DNA from: JBFWWP01 sp050246115
GTDB lineage: Bacteria; Planctomycetota; UBA8108; UBA1146; JAJFFE01
Assembly (NCBI GenBank): GCA_050246115.1
Contig: JBFWWP010000052.1
Span: 1 to 14,260, forward strand
Length of the DNA stretch: 14,260 nt
Reading direction: 5' to 3'
Below are positions 1 through 7,255 of this stretch, in pieces. Made by a program: the position numbers and the translations under genes. Under the pieces are notes generated by a model. That model made no database searches and was not told where the DNA came from. It saw only the letters and a list, made by a program, of their open reading frames with translations. Every line of letters begins with the position of its first letter. Within the stretch, counting starts at the first letter, position 1.

Positions 1-150
1 AACGTGCATGCATACCTATGCGACGTCTTTCGCAAGCTGACTCTACTCGACCGCTCGAAGCTCGAGCACATCCGCGAGCTCACGCCCGCCCGGTGGAAGG
101 CTCGCCTTCAGGCCGAACTCGACCCCGACGGCGCTGCCGAAACCCGCTGA
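1..150 (+). CDS. IS66-family transposase, C-terminal fragment (runs off left edge)
   Basis: Frame 1 is open from the first base to a TGA at 148-150 and encodes 49 residues. It contains NVHAYLCDVFRKLTLLDRS followed by an ELTPARWKARLQ segment. This matches the C-terminal element of IS66-family transposases, where an N-V-x-A-Y-L block precedes a short helix and a final L-P/T-P-x-x-W-K motif. The catalytic DDE core would lie to the left, outside the window, so I cannot tell whether the gene is intact. The stop is followed by 68 bp of non-coding DNA and then an IS66-like end (GCTTAC at 213-218). That is the expected distance between the transposase stop and the element end. The family assignment comes from recognising the motif, not from a search. 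Confidence 0.75.
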   Translation, partial: NVHAYLCDVFRKLTLLDRSKLEHIRELTPARWKARLQAELDPDGAAETR

Positions 151-218
151 CTCTGACAACGATCCGGCCCACGCGCCAAATCCCGTGCCACTCTGGCGTC
201 AGGCCGTTGGGTGCTTAC
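1..218 (+). mobile_element. Right end of an IS66-type insertion sequence
   Basis: The element contains the transposase C-terminus (1-150) and 68 bp of non-coding DNA. It ends at 218 with a terminus that reads GTAAGCACCCAA inward on the minus strand (207-218). IS66 elements typically begin with GTAAGC. The same 12 bp start the element at 14134, in the opposite orientation. The bases that follow differ between the two ends, so these are related but probably not identical copies. Everything left of base 1 is unseen, including accessory tnpA and tnpB genes and the other end. Confidence 0.65.
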
Positions 219-390
219 CTCGTTCCGGGCCCGCGAGCGATTGGCCTCGCCGCTCGAGATCTCGGTGAATCGACTCGAGGTCGCACTCGATGAGTGCCTT
301 GACGCGGACTTTGCTCTCCTCGCAGGCGCGGCCCTGCTCCTCGCCGTTCGCCGTCGGGAAGGCGAGGGGCACGGGGCGCAGCCCGGCCTG

Positions 391-441
391 GTTCGTGACG
401 CGCGTCACGTTCCCGAAGATGTCGTACTCGTAGGTCGTGTA
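391..441 (-). pseudogene. RHS/YD-repeat relic
   Basis: On the minus strand this segment encodes YTTYEYDIFGNVTRVTN, an unmistakable YD-repeat unit (Y-x-Y-D-x-x-G-N-x-T) as found in RHS-repeat and related wall-associated or toxin proteins. The flanking residues in the same frame (199-555) do not continue as YD repeats: downstream the frame becomes charged and unrelated, and upstream it is proline- and alanine-rich. No start, signal peptide or second repeat is visible. I read it as a short leftover of a deleted rhs-type gene next to the IS66 end, probably lost through recombination. One repeat is too little to say which RHS subfamily it came from. Confidence 0.55.
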
Positions 442-591
442 GAGCGCAACCGCCTGGTTCGAGCGTGACCTTGCCGCGGGGCGGGAGGGGTGCTCGACCG
501 GGGCAGGAGCTGCCAGGATGGGCTCGAGGCGTCGGGTGCTCGCAGCGAAGCTCACAGGGGCGACTCGGTACGTGGGTATTTGGTACGCCGC

Positions 592-612
592 CGGCTCGAC
601 CGAGTCGAGCCG
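592..612. other. Perfect 9-bp inverted repeat (hairpin)
   Basis: CGGCTCGAC, CGA and GTCGAGCCG form a perfect 9-bp stem with a 3-base loop. It lies about 160 bp upstream of the dockerin-like gene. No T-tract follows on either strand, so it is not a classical intrinsic terminator. It could be an operator, a U-less transcription stop, or chance in GC-rich DNA. Confidence 0.3.
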
Positions 613-769
613 CCTGGGAATGTCGTTGCGTCAGGGGTGAGGTGGGCGTAGCCTCGCGACTGTTGTCTGGGCTCCTGCTTCGGCCGAACAGCACGTTGGG
701 TAGGCTGGGGTCTGGTTCGCGGTGGTGTTGTACGTGCGTGTTCGGTTCTCGCGGCAGAGAGGTTGTTCG

Positions 770-1990
770 ATGCGCACTTCCACCCTTGGGTTCGCCCTCG
801 TAGGGATCGTCCTCGTGGTTTCGGGATGGGGTACCGTCGGCGCCCAACCGGTGAACGACGACTGCGACCAAGCGCTGAACATCGCAGTTCCCGGGAACGT
901 GAGTGTCAGCCTGGTCGGAGCAGCGGACTCGCTCTCCAGCTGCAACATTCACTACGATGTTTGGTACCGACTCGTGGCGCCGACCGACGGTATCGTCGAG
1001 ATCACCACGACGGGTTCCTACCAGGTCGTGCTCGCACGGGTGGCTGTCTTCGCAGACCCGAGCGGCGTGGGATCGTGCGGGACTCCGCTCGAGATGCTGG
1101 AGTGCGGTCGGGACGCGTGGGTCTCGGTGACCGCGGGTCACTCCTATCTCTTGCAACTGGGAACTCAGGGTGCGGACGATGCGTTGACGACAGGCTTGAG
1201 CCTTCAGTACCTCTCGGAGTCGGTTGACGATCGCTACACACTGACCTTGAGCGACGCGACGGCGGTATCCGGAGGAACTGCAGAGTTGCTCGTGACCCTG
1301 GATTGCCAGGAAGGGGCCCTGGGGGCCCCGTTGAACCTGCGTGGCTGGTCGCTCGCGGTTTGCCACGACCAGGGCGGGCTCGAACTCCTCAGCGCAGAGT
1401 ATTCTCCACTCGTGGCGACCATCAACAACGGGAATCCACCTTCCCTCCAGGCGTTGAACGTAGCTCCTGGGTACTTCTATGACGGCGCGGTCATCGACCT
1501 TTTCGGCGTAGAGACCCTGTCGCCCGGGGTCGGCATCGAACTCTACCTTGCGACGTACGCGGTCAATGGGCCCGTTGGGTCGGAGTTCCCGGTCTCTCTC
1601 TGCATCGAAGGGAATCCCGGCGTCAGGACGCGGCTCGTGACGTTCGAGCCTTCGACCAATTATGCCTATCCGCAGCGGGTTCACGGGAAGATTCTCGTGG
1701 AGAGCGGGTTCCGTCGAGGAGACTGTAACGAGGATGGCGTGGTCGACATCAGCGATCCGATCTCGTTGGTGAACTACCTCTTCCCCGGACCGTTGGGCGG
1801 CACTCTGCCCGCCTGTAACGACGCGGCCGACGGCAACGATGACGGTGGGGTCGACGTCGCGGACGTCGTTGCGATCCTTGGAGCGCTGTTCGGTGCGACC
1901 ACGGAGCCGCTCCCGGCACCGATCCTCGAATGCGGAGTCGACCCGACTGCCGACTCGCTGGTGTGTTCTCCCAGCGCAGACTGCCCGTAG
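770..1990 (+). CDS. Secreted protein with dockerin-like calcium-binding repeat
   Basis: This 406-residue protein starts at the ATG at 770, chosen because AGAGAGG lies about 7 bases upstream and a signal peptide follows directly (residues 1-25, cut near TVGA/QP). Residues 29-147 begin NDDC and include a DVWYRLVAPTDG segment, a beta-rich module common at the N-terminus of planctomycete exported proteins. Residues 155-312 form a second beta-rich module with GWSLAVCHD (192-200), resembling cohesin-type folds in that lineage. Residues 316-376 hold a two-part dockerin-like repeat, DCNEDGVVDISD and DAADGNDDGGVDVAD, each an EF-hand-like calcium loop. The tail is CGVDPTADSLVC followed by a final Cys-Pro. 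Binding partner and substrate are unknown. No enzyme motif is seen. It is probably extracellular, either as an adhesive protein or as a cargo. Confidence 0.85.
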   Translation: MRTSTLGFALVGIVLVVSGWGTVGAQPVNDDCDQALNIAVPGNVSVSLVGAADSLSSCNIHYDVWYRLVAPTDGIVEITTTGSYQVVLARVAVFADPSGVGSCGTPLEMLECGRDAWVSVTAGHSYLLQLGTQGADDALTTGLSLQYLSESVDDRYTLTLSDATAVSGGTAELLVTLDCQEGALGAPLNLRGWSLAVCHDQGGLELLSAEYSPLVATINNGNPPSLQALNVAPGYFYDGAVIDLFGVETLSPGVGIELYLATYAVNGPVGSEFPVSLCIEGNPGVRTRLVTFEPSTNYAYPQRVHGKILVESGFRRGDCNEDGVVDISDPISLVNYLFPGPLGGTLPACNDAADGNDDGGVDVADVVAILGALFGATTEPLPAPILECGVDPTADSLVCSPSADCP

Positions 1991-3050
1991 CAGGCGGCGT
2001 TCAGCGGCTCGATGCACTCCTGGCATGCTACCACAACGCACCCGGGGGCTTCGTCTTGGGGCCCAATGTGCAGGGTCGTGTCCCCGAGTGGTACGCAGCG
2101 AAGCAGGTCGTCTATCGAGCCGCTGGGAGGATCCCGCTCCTGAGCAGCGGTTAGCCCGTGCTCGTTACGCGCTCGCGGGGCCACCTGCCCGGATCGGGTC
2201 GAACGCGCGAGCGACCGAACAGCCACCAAAGAAGCTCGTGGCATCGATCGTATCGAGCCTGCCGGTCTGCTCTCGACCGCAAAGCAGGCCTTGCGGAGCT
2301 CCGGGCCATTGCACGCGACGTGTGGGTTCAGCTTCCGCCGGGGCTCACGTGTTTCGGGCTCCCTTCCTCCTCAGGCCCGATCCCCTCTTGGTGCAGATCG
2401 CGTTCCACCTCCTGGGGTATGAGCAACAGCGCCACGGGCTCGAGATCCACGAGGTGCGCAACCAGGTCACGCTCCTCGGTGCGAAGAGGCGCTGCGCGTT
2501 TCTCCGAAGTCTTTCTCTGCATGGTTCGGCGCCCGATCAGGTGGATGGACCCCGTTGGGTAACAACGCGTCTTCGTGACCATGGACGAAGCTGGAGCAGA
2601 ACGCGTTCCAGTGGCGTCGCGCCTTCGAAGTGGCACTCCGGCTTGGGTTGGTGAGAAGAGAGTCAGACTCTCGCGGAGCACGTGGGGGTACGAAGTCGGA
2701 CGATCCACTCCGGGTGGACCGGAACCGAACGGTGAGCGCCGAACGGGAACGGGAGATCGATCGTCCTCTTTCGAAGCGACGAGATTACCCCGGAGTGTAA
2801 GGGAGCAAGGTCGCTGACCGCACCCACCGCGAGTTCTTCAGGCTCGAAGCTCGATAAAGGCCCGTCGCTCCCCTGCCCTACAAATTGTGCGTTCGTCCCG
2901 TCAAGAACTGCACAGCGCCCAACCAACGGCTGGCAGGACAAAATCTAAGTAGAATCAAAATAGATGCTTGCGACTTGAGGACGACTCCGGAACGCACCGT
3001 GCTAACCAGCGCTTCGTGACAACGGCGGTACCCCAGGGAAAGGGTGTGAC
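1991..3050. other. Gene-poor gap of about 1.06 kb
   Basis: I recognise no gene here on either strand. The open frames present have biased, arginine- and serine-rich composition and no motifs, and I judge them non-coding. The last 110 bp (about 2938-2970) contain an unusually AT-rich patch for this window, which probably marks the promoter region of the VIT-vWA gene. The stretch may hold decayed coding DNA that I cannot identify by eye. Confidence 0.4.
2930..2970 (+). promoter_or_regulatory. Possible promoter region upstream of the VIT-vWA gene
   Basis: A short AT-rich island sits about 85-110 bp before the start at 3051. It contains TAGAAT at 2950-2955, which resembles a -10 box. The best upstream partner (CTGGCA at 2930) has only 14 bp of spacing, so the -35 assignment is weak. 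The case rests on base composition and position. Confidence 0.25.
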
Positions 3051-5078
3051 ATGACGACGTTACGAAGTTCGCTTCTTTGGCTGTGCGTGGCTCTGAGTCT
3101 GGTCAGCGGCCGAGTGGAAGCGGCGGGCACGCTGTCGCCGACCGCTGATGGGGCCGCTCCGCTCGAGATCCGGAACCATGACGTGCGAGTGGTGATCAAC
3201 AATGGCTTCGCGCGCACCGAGGTCACTCAGGTGTTTCACAATCCGGCAGCTCGGCCCCTCGAGGCCATCTACTCCTTCCCACTGCCGAAGAGTGCGAGTC
3301 TGTCCGAGTTGACCGTGACCTCGGGTGAACTCGAGATCCAAGGCGAGGTGTTGGCGAAGGCGGTAGCCCGTCAACACTATGAGGAGGAGCGCGACCGCGG
3401 CGGCAAGGCGGGCCTCGCCGAGAAGAACGGCTTTCAGGACTTTCGCTTTCATGTCGCCAACGTCGACCCGCAAGGCGATGTTCGGGTTCGTTTCGTCTAC
3501 TACCAGCCGCTCGAGATCGACACCTCAGTCGGCCGCTACCTCTATCCGCTCGAGGAAGGTAACACCGAGGATGCCGGACGCAGTTTCTGGATCCAGGACG
3601 CCAAGGTGCGCGATCGCTTCTCGTTCGAGCTGGAGCTGAAGAGCGCCTGGCCAGTGAGCGAGGTCCGCCTCCCCGGATTCGAACAGGCGGCCCACGTCGA
3701 ACCGCTGAGCGAGGGGCACTATCGAATCCGCATCGAGGAGAACGACACCGAGCTTCGTCGCGACGTCATCGTGTACTATCGCCTTGCGGACAACCTCCCG
3801 GGAGCAGTCGAGGTGGTTTGTTACAAGCCGGCGAAGGACGCACCGGGAACTTTCATGGCGATCGTCACACCCGCGCTCGACTTGAAAGCGCTCGACGCCG
3901 GCGCCGACTACGTCTTCCTGCTCGACTTGTCGGGAAGCATGCAAGCCAAGATGCAGAGCCTCGTCGGTGGCATGAAGCGTGCCGTCGGCGCGCTTCGCCC
4001 GGTGGATCGGTTTCGCATCGTGACCTTCGCAACGGAGGCGCGCGACGTCACGGGCTGGCGTGCGGCAACTCGCGAGAACGTGAACCAGGCCGTGACCTTG
4101 ATCGAGTCCTTGCAGGCCGATGGTAGCACCAACCTCTTCGACGGGCTGCGAGTCAGCTTCGGCAAGTTGGACGACGACCGGGCCACCAGCCTGCTCGTCA
4201 TCACCGACGCCGTAACCAACACGGGGATCGTCGACCCGAAGCTCTTCGCCGCCCTTATGAAGTCGTACGACATCCGCGTGTTCGGATTCCTGATGGGGAA
4301 CAGTGCGGACGTTCCGCTGATGCGGGTCATCTGCGAGTCCACGGGGGGCGCCCACGCCCAGGTGTCGAACGCGGACGACCTGATCGGCCAGATCATGCTG
4401 GCGAAAGGCAAAGTCACGCACGAGTGTCTCCACCATGCGGAGCTGAAGGTCTCGGGCGTTCGGACGCGAGATTGCACAGGGGAGTCCGTCGGGAAGGTGT
4501 ACCGGGGACAGCAACTCGTCCTGTTTGGTCGCTACGACCAGGGCGGGACCGCCGAACTGACCCTGTCCGCGTCCCTGACCGGCGAGGACAAGAAGTACCG
4601 CACGAAGTTCACGCTGCCCGAGGTCGACTCGAGCCACCCCGAACTCGAACGATTGTGGGCGCTCGCCCTGATCGAGGACCTCGAGTATCGCGAGTCGATC
4701 GGCGCGCTACCGACGAGCGAGGCGCGGGGCTCGGTTCGTGACCTTGGGGTCGCGTATCAACTCGTCACGGACGAAACGTCGATGGTGGCACTGGCGGACG
4801 AGACCTTCTCGAGGAAGGGCGTCGAACGCCGCAATCGTGACCGCGTGGCAAGCGAGAACGTGGCTCGAGCCCAGCGCCGTGACGCGCCGGTGGTGAGCCA
4901 CCGGGTCGACGGACAGCAACCCACTTTCGGCCGCTCATCGAGGCCGTTGATCGGCGGAGGTGGGGGCGGCGGAGGCGCTCTGGATCCGCTGACACTCGGC
5001 GGCCTCGCGCTACTCCTCGGAATCGGCGCGTTGGGTGGCCGACGTTGCCGCCAGCGGAACGCGGAAGCTTGGTCTTAG
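3051..5078 (+). CDS. VIT and vWA domain protein with GlyGly-CTERM-like sorting tail
   Basis: This protein has 675 residues. The ATG at 3051 follows an AGGGAAAGG ribosome site. Residues 1-25 form a signal peptide (hydrophobic LLWLCVALSLVSG, cut near VEAA). Residues 28-160 match a VIT domain (FHNPAARPLEAIYSFPLP and the downstream DFRFHVANV region). A von Willebrand A domain spans about 286-450 with a complete MIDAS metal site: D292-x-S294-x-S296, T360 and D386. The C-terminus has eight consecutive glycines (635-642), a hydrophobic segment (646-663) and then two arginines. This is the three-part layout of GlyGly-CTERM signals, which rhombosortases recognise in other bacteria. The gene precedes a lipoprotein gene and a rhombosortase gene on the same strand, after a 170-bp gap. 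It is probably exported and released from or anchored at the surface after cleavage at the glycine run. VIT-vWA proteins usually mediate protein-protein or adhesive contacts. The ligand is unknown. Confidence 0.9.
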   Translation: MTTLRSSLLWLCVALSLVSGRVEAAGTLSPTADGAAPLEIRNHDVRVVINNGFARTEVTQVFHNPAARPLEAIYSFPLPKSASLSELTVTSGELEIQGEVLAKAVARQHYEEERDRGGKAGLAEKNGFQDFRFHVANVDPQGDVRVRFVYYQPLEIDTSVGRYLYPLEEGNTEDAGRSFWIQDAKVRDRFSFELELKSAWPVSEVRLPGFEQAAHVEPLSEGHYRIRIEENDTELRRDVIVYYRLADNLPGAVEVVCYKPAKDAPGTFMAIVTPALDLKALDAGADYVFLLDLSGSMQAKMQSLVGGMKRAVGALRPVDRFRIVTFATEARDVTGWRAATRENVNQAVTLIESLQADGSTNLFDGLRVSFGKLDDDRATSLLVITDAVTNTGIVDPKLFAALMKSYDIRVFGFLMGNSADVPLMRVICESTGGAHAQVSNADDLIGQIMLAKGKVTHECLHHAELKVSGVRTRDCTGESVGKVYRGQQLVLFGRYDQGGTAELTLSASLTGEDKKYRTKFTLPEVDSSHPELERLWALALIEDLEYRESIGALPTSEARGSVRDLGVAYQLVTDETSMVALADETFSRKGVERRNRDRVASENVARAQRRDAPVVSHRVDGQQPTFGRSSRPLIGGGGGGGGALDPLTLGGLALLLGIGALGGRRCRQRNAEAWS

Positions 5079-5248
5079 GAGTCGCACAAGAGTAACTTCA
5101 CCCCCTTGTTCGCCGCTTCGGGTCATCTTCGATCGCTCCAAGAACCTCGAGATCCTCATTCAAGGCGGTCTTGGCGACCGCCATCGTGTCGGGTCGCGCA
5201 CAACAGCAATGCTACGTTGACACGATCCCCAAGAAGGGACGGTCCTCG

Positions 5249-5977
5249 ATGTACAGCCACCCTGAGCCAGAGAGGCAACCGCGACCCGCGATCGGCGCGG
5301 CCCCGGTCGTTACAGCTCTCTTCGTAGTCCTGGTCGCTTCCACGGGTTGCCAATCCACGATCGGTTGGGCCGCCGATCGGGGGCGCGACGCCCTCGACAT
5401 TGTCTCTTTCGAAGCAGGCATCGGAGTCGGGCTTCACGCCGAGGCGCATGTCACCGAGTGGCTTCGGGCTGACTCGGGTCTCGTGTGGTTCGGCCTCGAA
5501 CGAGTGGGAGTCAATGACGGGCGTGCGTACCACGGAGGGGGATACTTCGCTCTCGGCCTTCCTCTGGTCTTGGCCCTTCGCTTTACCGATCCTATCTGTG
5601 TTCGGCCGAGTCCCCCGCCAGCGGGCTTCTACGTCCTGAGCTCCAGTTACACGCAAATCGGTCCCTACTCATCGCACGTCGTCGACCGTGAGGGTTTCTT
5701 CGACAAGCTGCCGTGGAAGCAGGGATTTCACGTGGGAGCGTCCGGCGCGGTAGGGTTGTTCTCGGTCGGCGCCGGCGTCGATCTCTTCCAAGCCGTCGAC
5801 TTCGCGCTCGGTTGGTTCGGTCTCGATGTCATGCAGGATGACCAGGCGCCCGTGACCCCATCCCGACCTGAGAACTCCGACTCTCTGCCAGAACCACCCA
5901 CCACGGACGACGCCTCGAGGGACGATTCAGGACCGCCGCGCGCGGGGACCACGCGGCCCGAGAGGAGTAACGAGTGA
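5249..5977 (+). CDS. Putative lipoprotein of unknown function, coupled to rhombosortase
   Basis: This protein has 242 residues. The ATG at 5249 is preferred because AAGAAGGGA lies about 10 bases upstream and a signal-like segment follows (hydrophobic residues 19-31). Cys34 in VASTGC could be a lipidation site, although Ser at -3 departs from the usual Leu/Val lipobox. After Cys34 comes a DRGRDALDIVSF motif and glycine-rich segments (about 54-62, 96-108, 161-178), ending in AVDFALGWFGLDVMQDD and a proline- and acid-rich, low-complexity tail. I recall DxGRDxxDI-type lipoproteins in planctomycetes, but no function. The stop overlaps the GTG start of the next gene (GTGA), so the two are almost certainly translated together. 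An outer-membrane or periplasmic role beside the processing protease is an inference. Confidence 0.75.
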   Translation: MYSHPEPERQPRPAIGAAPVVTALFVVLVASTGCQSTIGWAADRGRDALDIVSFEAGIGVGLHAEAHVTEWLRADSGLVWFGLERVGVNDGRAYHGGGYFALGLPLVLALRFTDPICVRPSPPPAGFYVLSSSYTQIGPYSSHVVDREGFFDKLPWKQGFHVGASGAVGLFSVGAGVDLFQAVDFALGWFGLDVMQDDQAPVTPSRPENSDSLPEPPTTDDASRDDSGPPRAGTTRPERSNE

Positions 5978-7116
5978 AGGTCGGACTGGACCGAAGCAGA
6001 CCCATGTTCGTCGAACCGCCTCCCCGTTCGATGGCTGCATTGCGTGGACCCGATGCCATGCGGCGCTTCGTTCCCTGGTCGACCGCCACACTCGCTGCGG
6101 TAACGCTATTGATCGCCGCCATCCCAGGCGCTGCGTCGGCGCTCGAACTGGATCGTGGTGAGGTGATCGGCGGTCAGCTCTGGCGGCTCCTGTCTGGTCA
6201 CTTCGCGCATTGGTCTGGCGAGCACCTCCTCTGGGATGTTCTCGCCTTGCTCATGCTCGGCTCGATGGCGGAGCGAGTCTCTTGGGCTCGAATGTGGGTG
6301 ACGGTGCTCGTGAGTGCGCTCGCAATCTCCGGCACGTTCCTTTTGTACCGCCCTGAACTGGCGAGCTACCGTGGCCTGTCCGGCATCGATTCTGCGTGCG
6401 TCGGTTTCCTGCTCGCTCACGGGTGGCTCCAGGCATCGAGGGGTGACCGCGGGCTGCGTTGGCTGGTCGTTCTCGGCAGTGTCCTGTTCATCTCCAAGAT
6501 CGGATACGAGTGCCTCTACGGGGGGATGCTCTTCGTCGACGGCGCCGCGACGGCTATGACCGTGGTCCCCGAGGCTCATGGGGTCGGCTTGCTGGCGGGA
6601 ATCGCGGTGCGGCTGTGGCGTCGCGCGAGGAAAGCGGCGTCGACCCAGACCTGCCGCGAGCGCGCGCGGACGAAAGGCACCGGATCGTCCGCTCACGGGC
6701 GGGTCGTGGCTTGTGGGGCAGGTCGTTGGGACGAATCCTCACTCATGCAAGCCGTCGGCGCGCCGGAAGAAGTCCTCGTCAGCTCGTGTGCCTCCGGGAA
6801 CTTGTTTGAGTTGGGCGCGAGCTGCGGATCGCATCTGAGGCGGGAGGAACCCGGCGTTCCGTGCCGGTCTGGGCACGAAGGCGCTTCGTGGGCAGCACCT
6901 CAAAGAGGCCGAGGTCCTCGAGTCCCAAGTTCACTATTCACCCGGCCCAGAGGTGAGGGATCAGGCGGCAGCACCCGCGGAGTAGCGTTTGCCACTCCAG
7001 ATTCGACGCGTCTCGCCGACGGTGTCCATACCATCCAACCCGACCCGAACGCATGCGACCAGGATCCCACCGCGGGGGATCCCCTCGACTGCGTGACGTT
7101 CAGCGCCTGCCCTTAA
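5974..7116 (+). CDS. Rhombosortase-type intramembrane serine protease, with aberrant C-terminal extension
   Basis: The GTG at 5974 is taken as the start because AGAGGAG lies 6 bases upstream and it overlaps the previous stop by 4 bp. Residues 35-215 look like a rhombosortase, the rhomboid branch that cleaves GlyGly-CTERM tails. Membrane segments are visible at about 38-56, 84-97, 107-125, 138-150 and 162-174. WRLLSGHFAHW (70-80) and EHLL (83-86) form the conserved block after the first helix. The catalytic serine is S136 in YRGLSG and the histidine is H202 in EAHGVGLLAG. K175 and E179 match a K-x-x-x-E pair I recall in this family. The usual Asn after HLLW is Asp88. Family members usually run to about 200-220 residues, but this frame continues to 380 with cysteine-, arginine- and glycine-rich sequence. 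It ends in CDQDPTAGDPLDC and Cys-Pro, which resembles the tail of the dockerin protein at 770-1990. The extension is probably not functional. The protease domain appears intact. Confidence 0.8.
   Translation: MKVGLDRSRPMFVEPPPRSMAALRGPDAMRRFVPWSTATLAAVTLLIAAIPGAASALELDRGEVIGGQLWRLLSGHFAHWSGEHLLWDVLALLMLGSMAERVSWARMWVTVLVSALAISGTFLLYRPELASYRGLSGIDSACVGFLLAHGWLQASRGDRGLRWLVVLGSVLFISKIGYECLYGGMLFVDGAATAMTVVPEAHGVGLLAGIAVRLWRRARKAASTQTCRERARTKGTGSSAHGRVVACGAGRWDESSLMQAVGAPEEVLVSSCASGNLFELGASCGSHLRREEPGVPCRSGHEGASWAAPQRGRGPRVPSSLFTRPRGEGSGGSTRGVAFATPDSTRLADGVHTIQPDPNACDQDPTAGDPLDCVTFSACP
7020..7116 (+). pseudogene. Relic of a dockerin-protein C-terminal tail inside the rhombosortase frame
   Basis: The last residues of the 5974-7116 frame include CDQDPTAGDPLDC followed by VTFSACP and a stop. 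The dockerin-like protein ends CGVDPTADSLVC, SPSAD, Cys-Pro and a stop. Spacing and the Cys, Asp-Pro-Thr and Leu positions agree, with one residue inserted. This tail has no place in a rhomboid protease. I read it as the 3' end of a lost dockerin-type gene joined in frame to the rhombosortase gene. Confidence 0.5.
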
Positions 7117-7255
7117 CCCGGACGATTCATGAGCCGTCGGCTGAGAAAGGGTAAGGACGTCGATGACGGTCTTGTTCGATTCCGTAGTGTCCGTCGAATT
7201 CGTCGCAAGGTCGTTGCGCGGCACCAGCCCAGTGCTTGGTGCTTGGGCCACCCCA

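Noticed and set aside
215..2041. 608-residue open frame on the minus strand
   Set aside because: It lies antisense to the dockerin-like gene, has arginine-rich shadow composition, and has no motif apart from passing the RHS relic in a different frame.
3525..4637. 370-residue open frame on the minus strand
   Set aside because: It is antisense to the VIT-vWA gene, whose domains and MIDAS residues are unambiguous.
5217..5222. TTGACA as a -35 box for the lipoprotein gene
   Set aside because: A matching -10 would fall on the ribosome site and start codon, and none is visible.
7221..7248. Inverted repeats between the converging rhombosortase and exported-protein genes
   Set aside because: The stems are only five or six pairs with loops of 10-12 bases and no T-tract, too weak to call a terminator.
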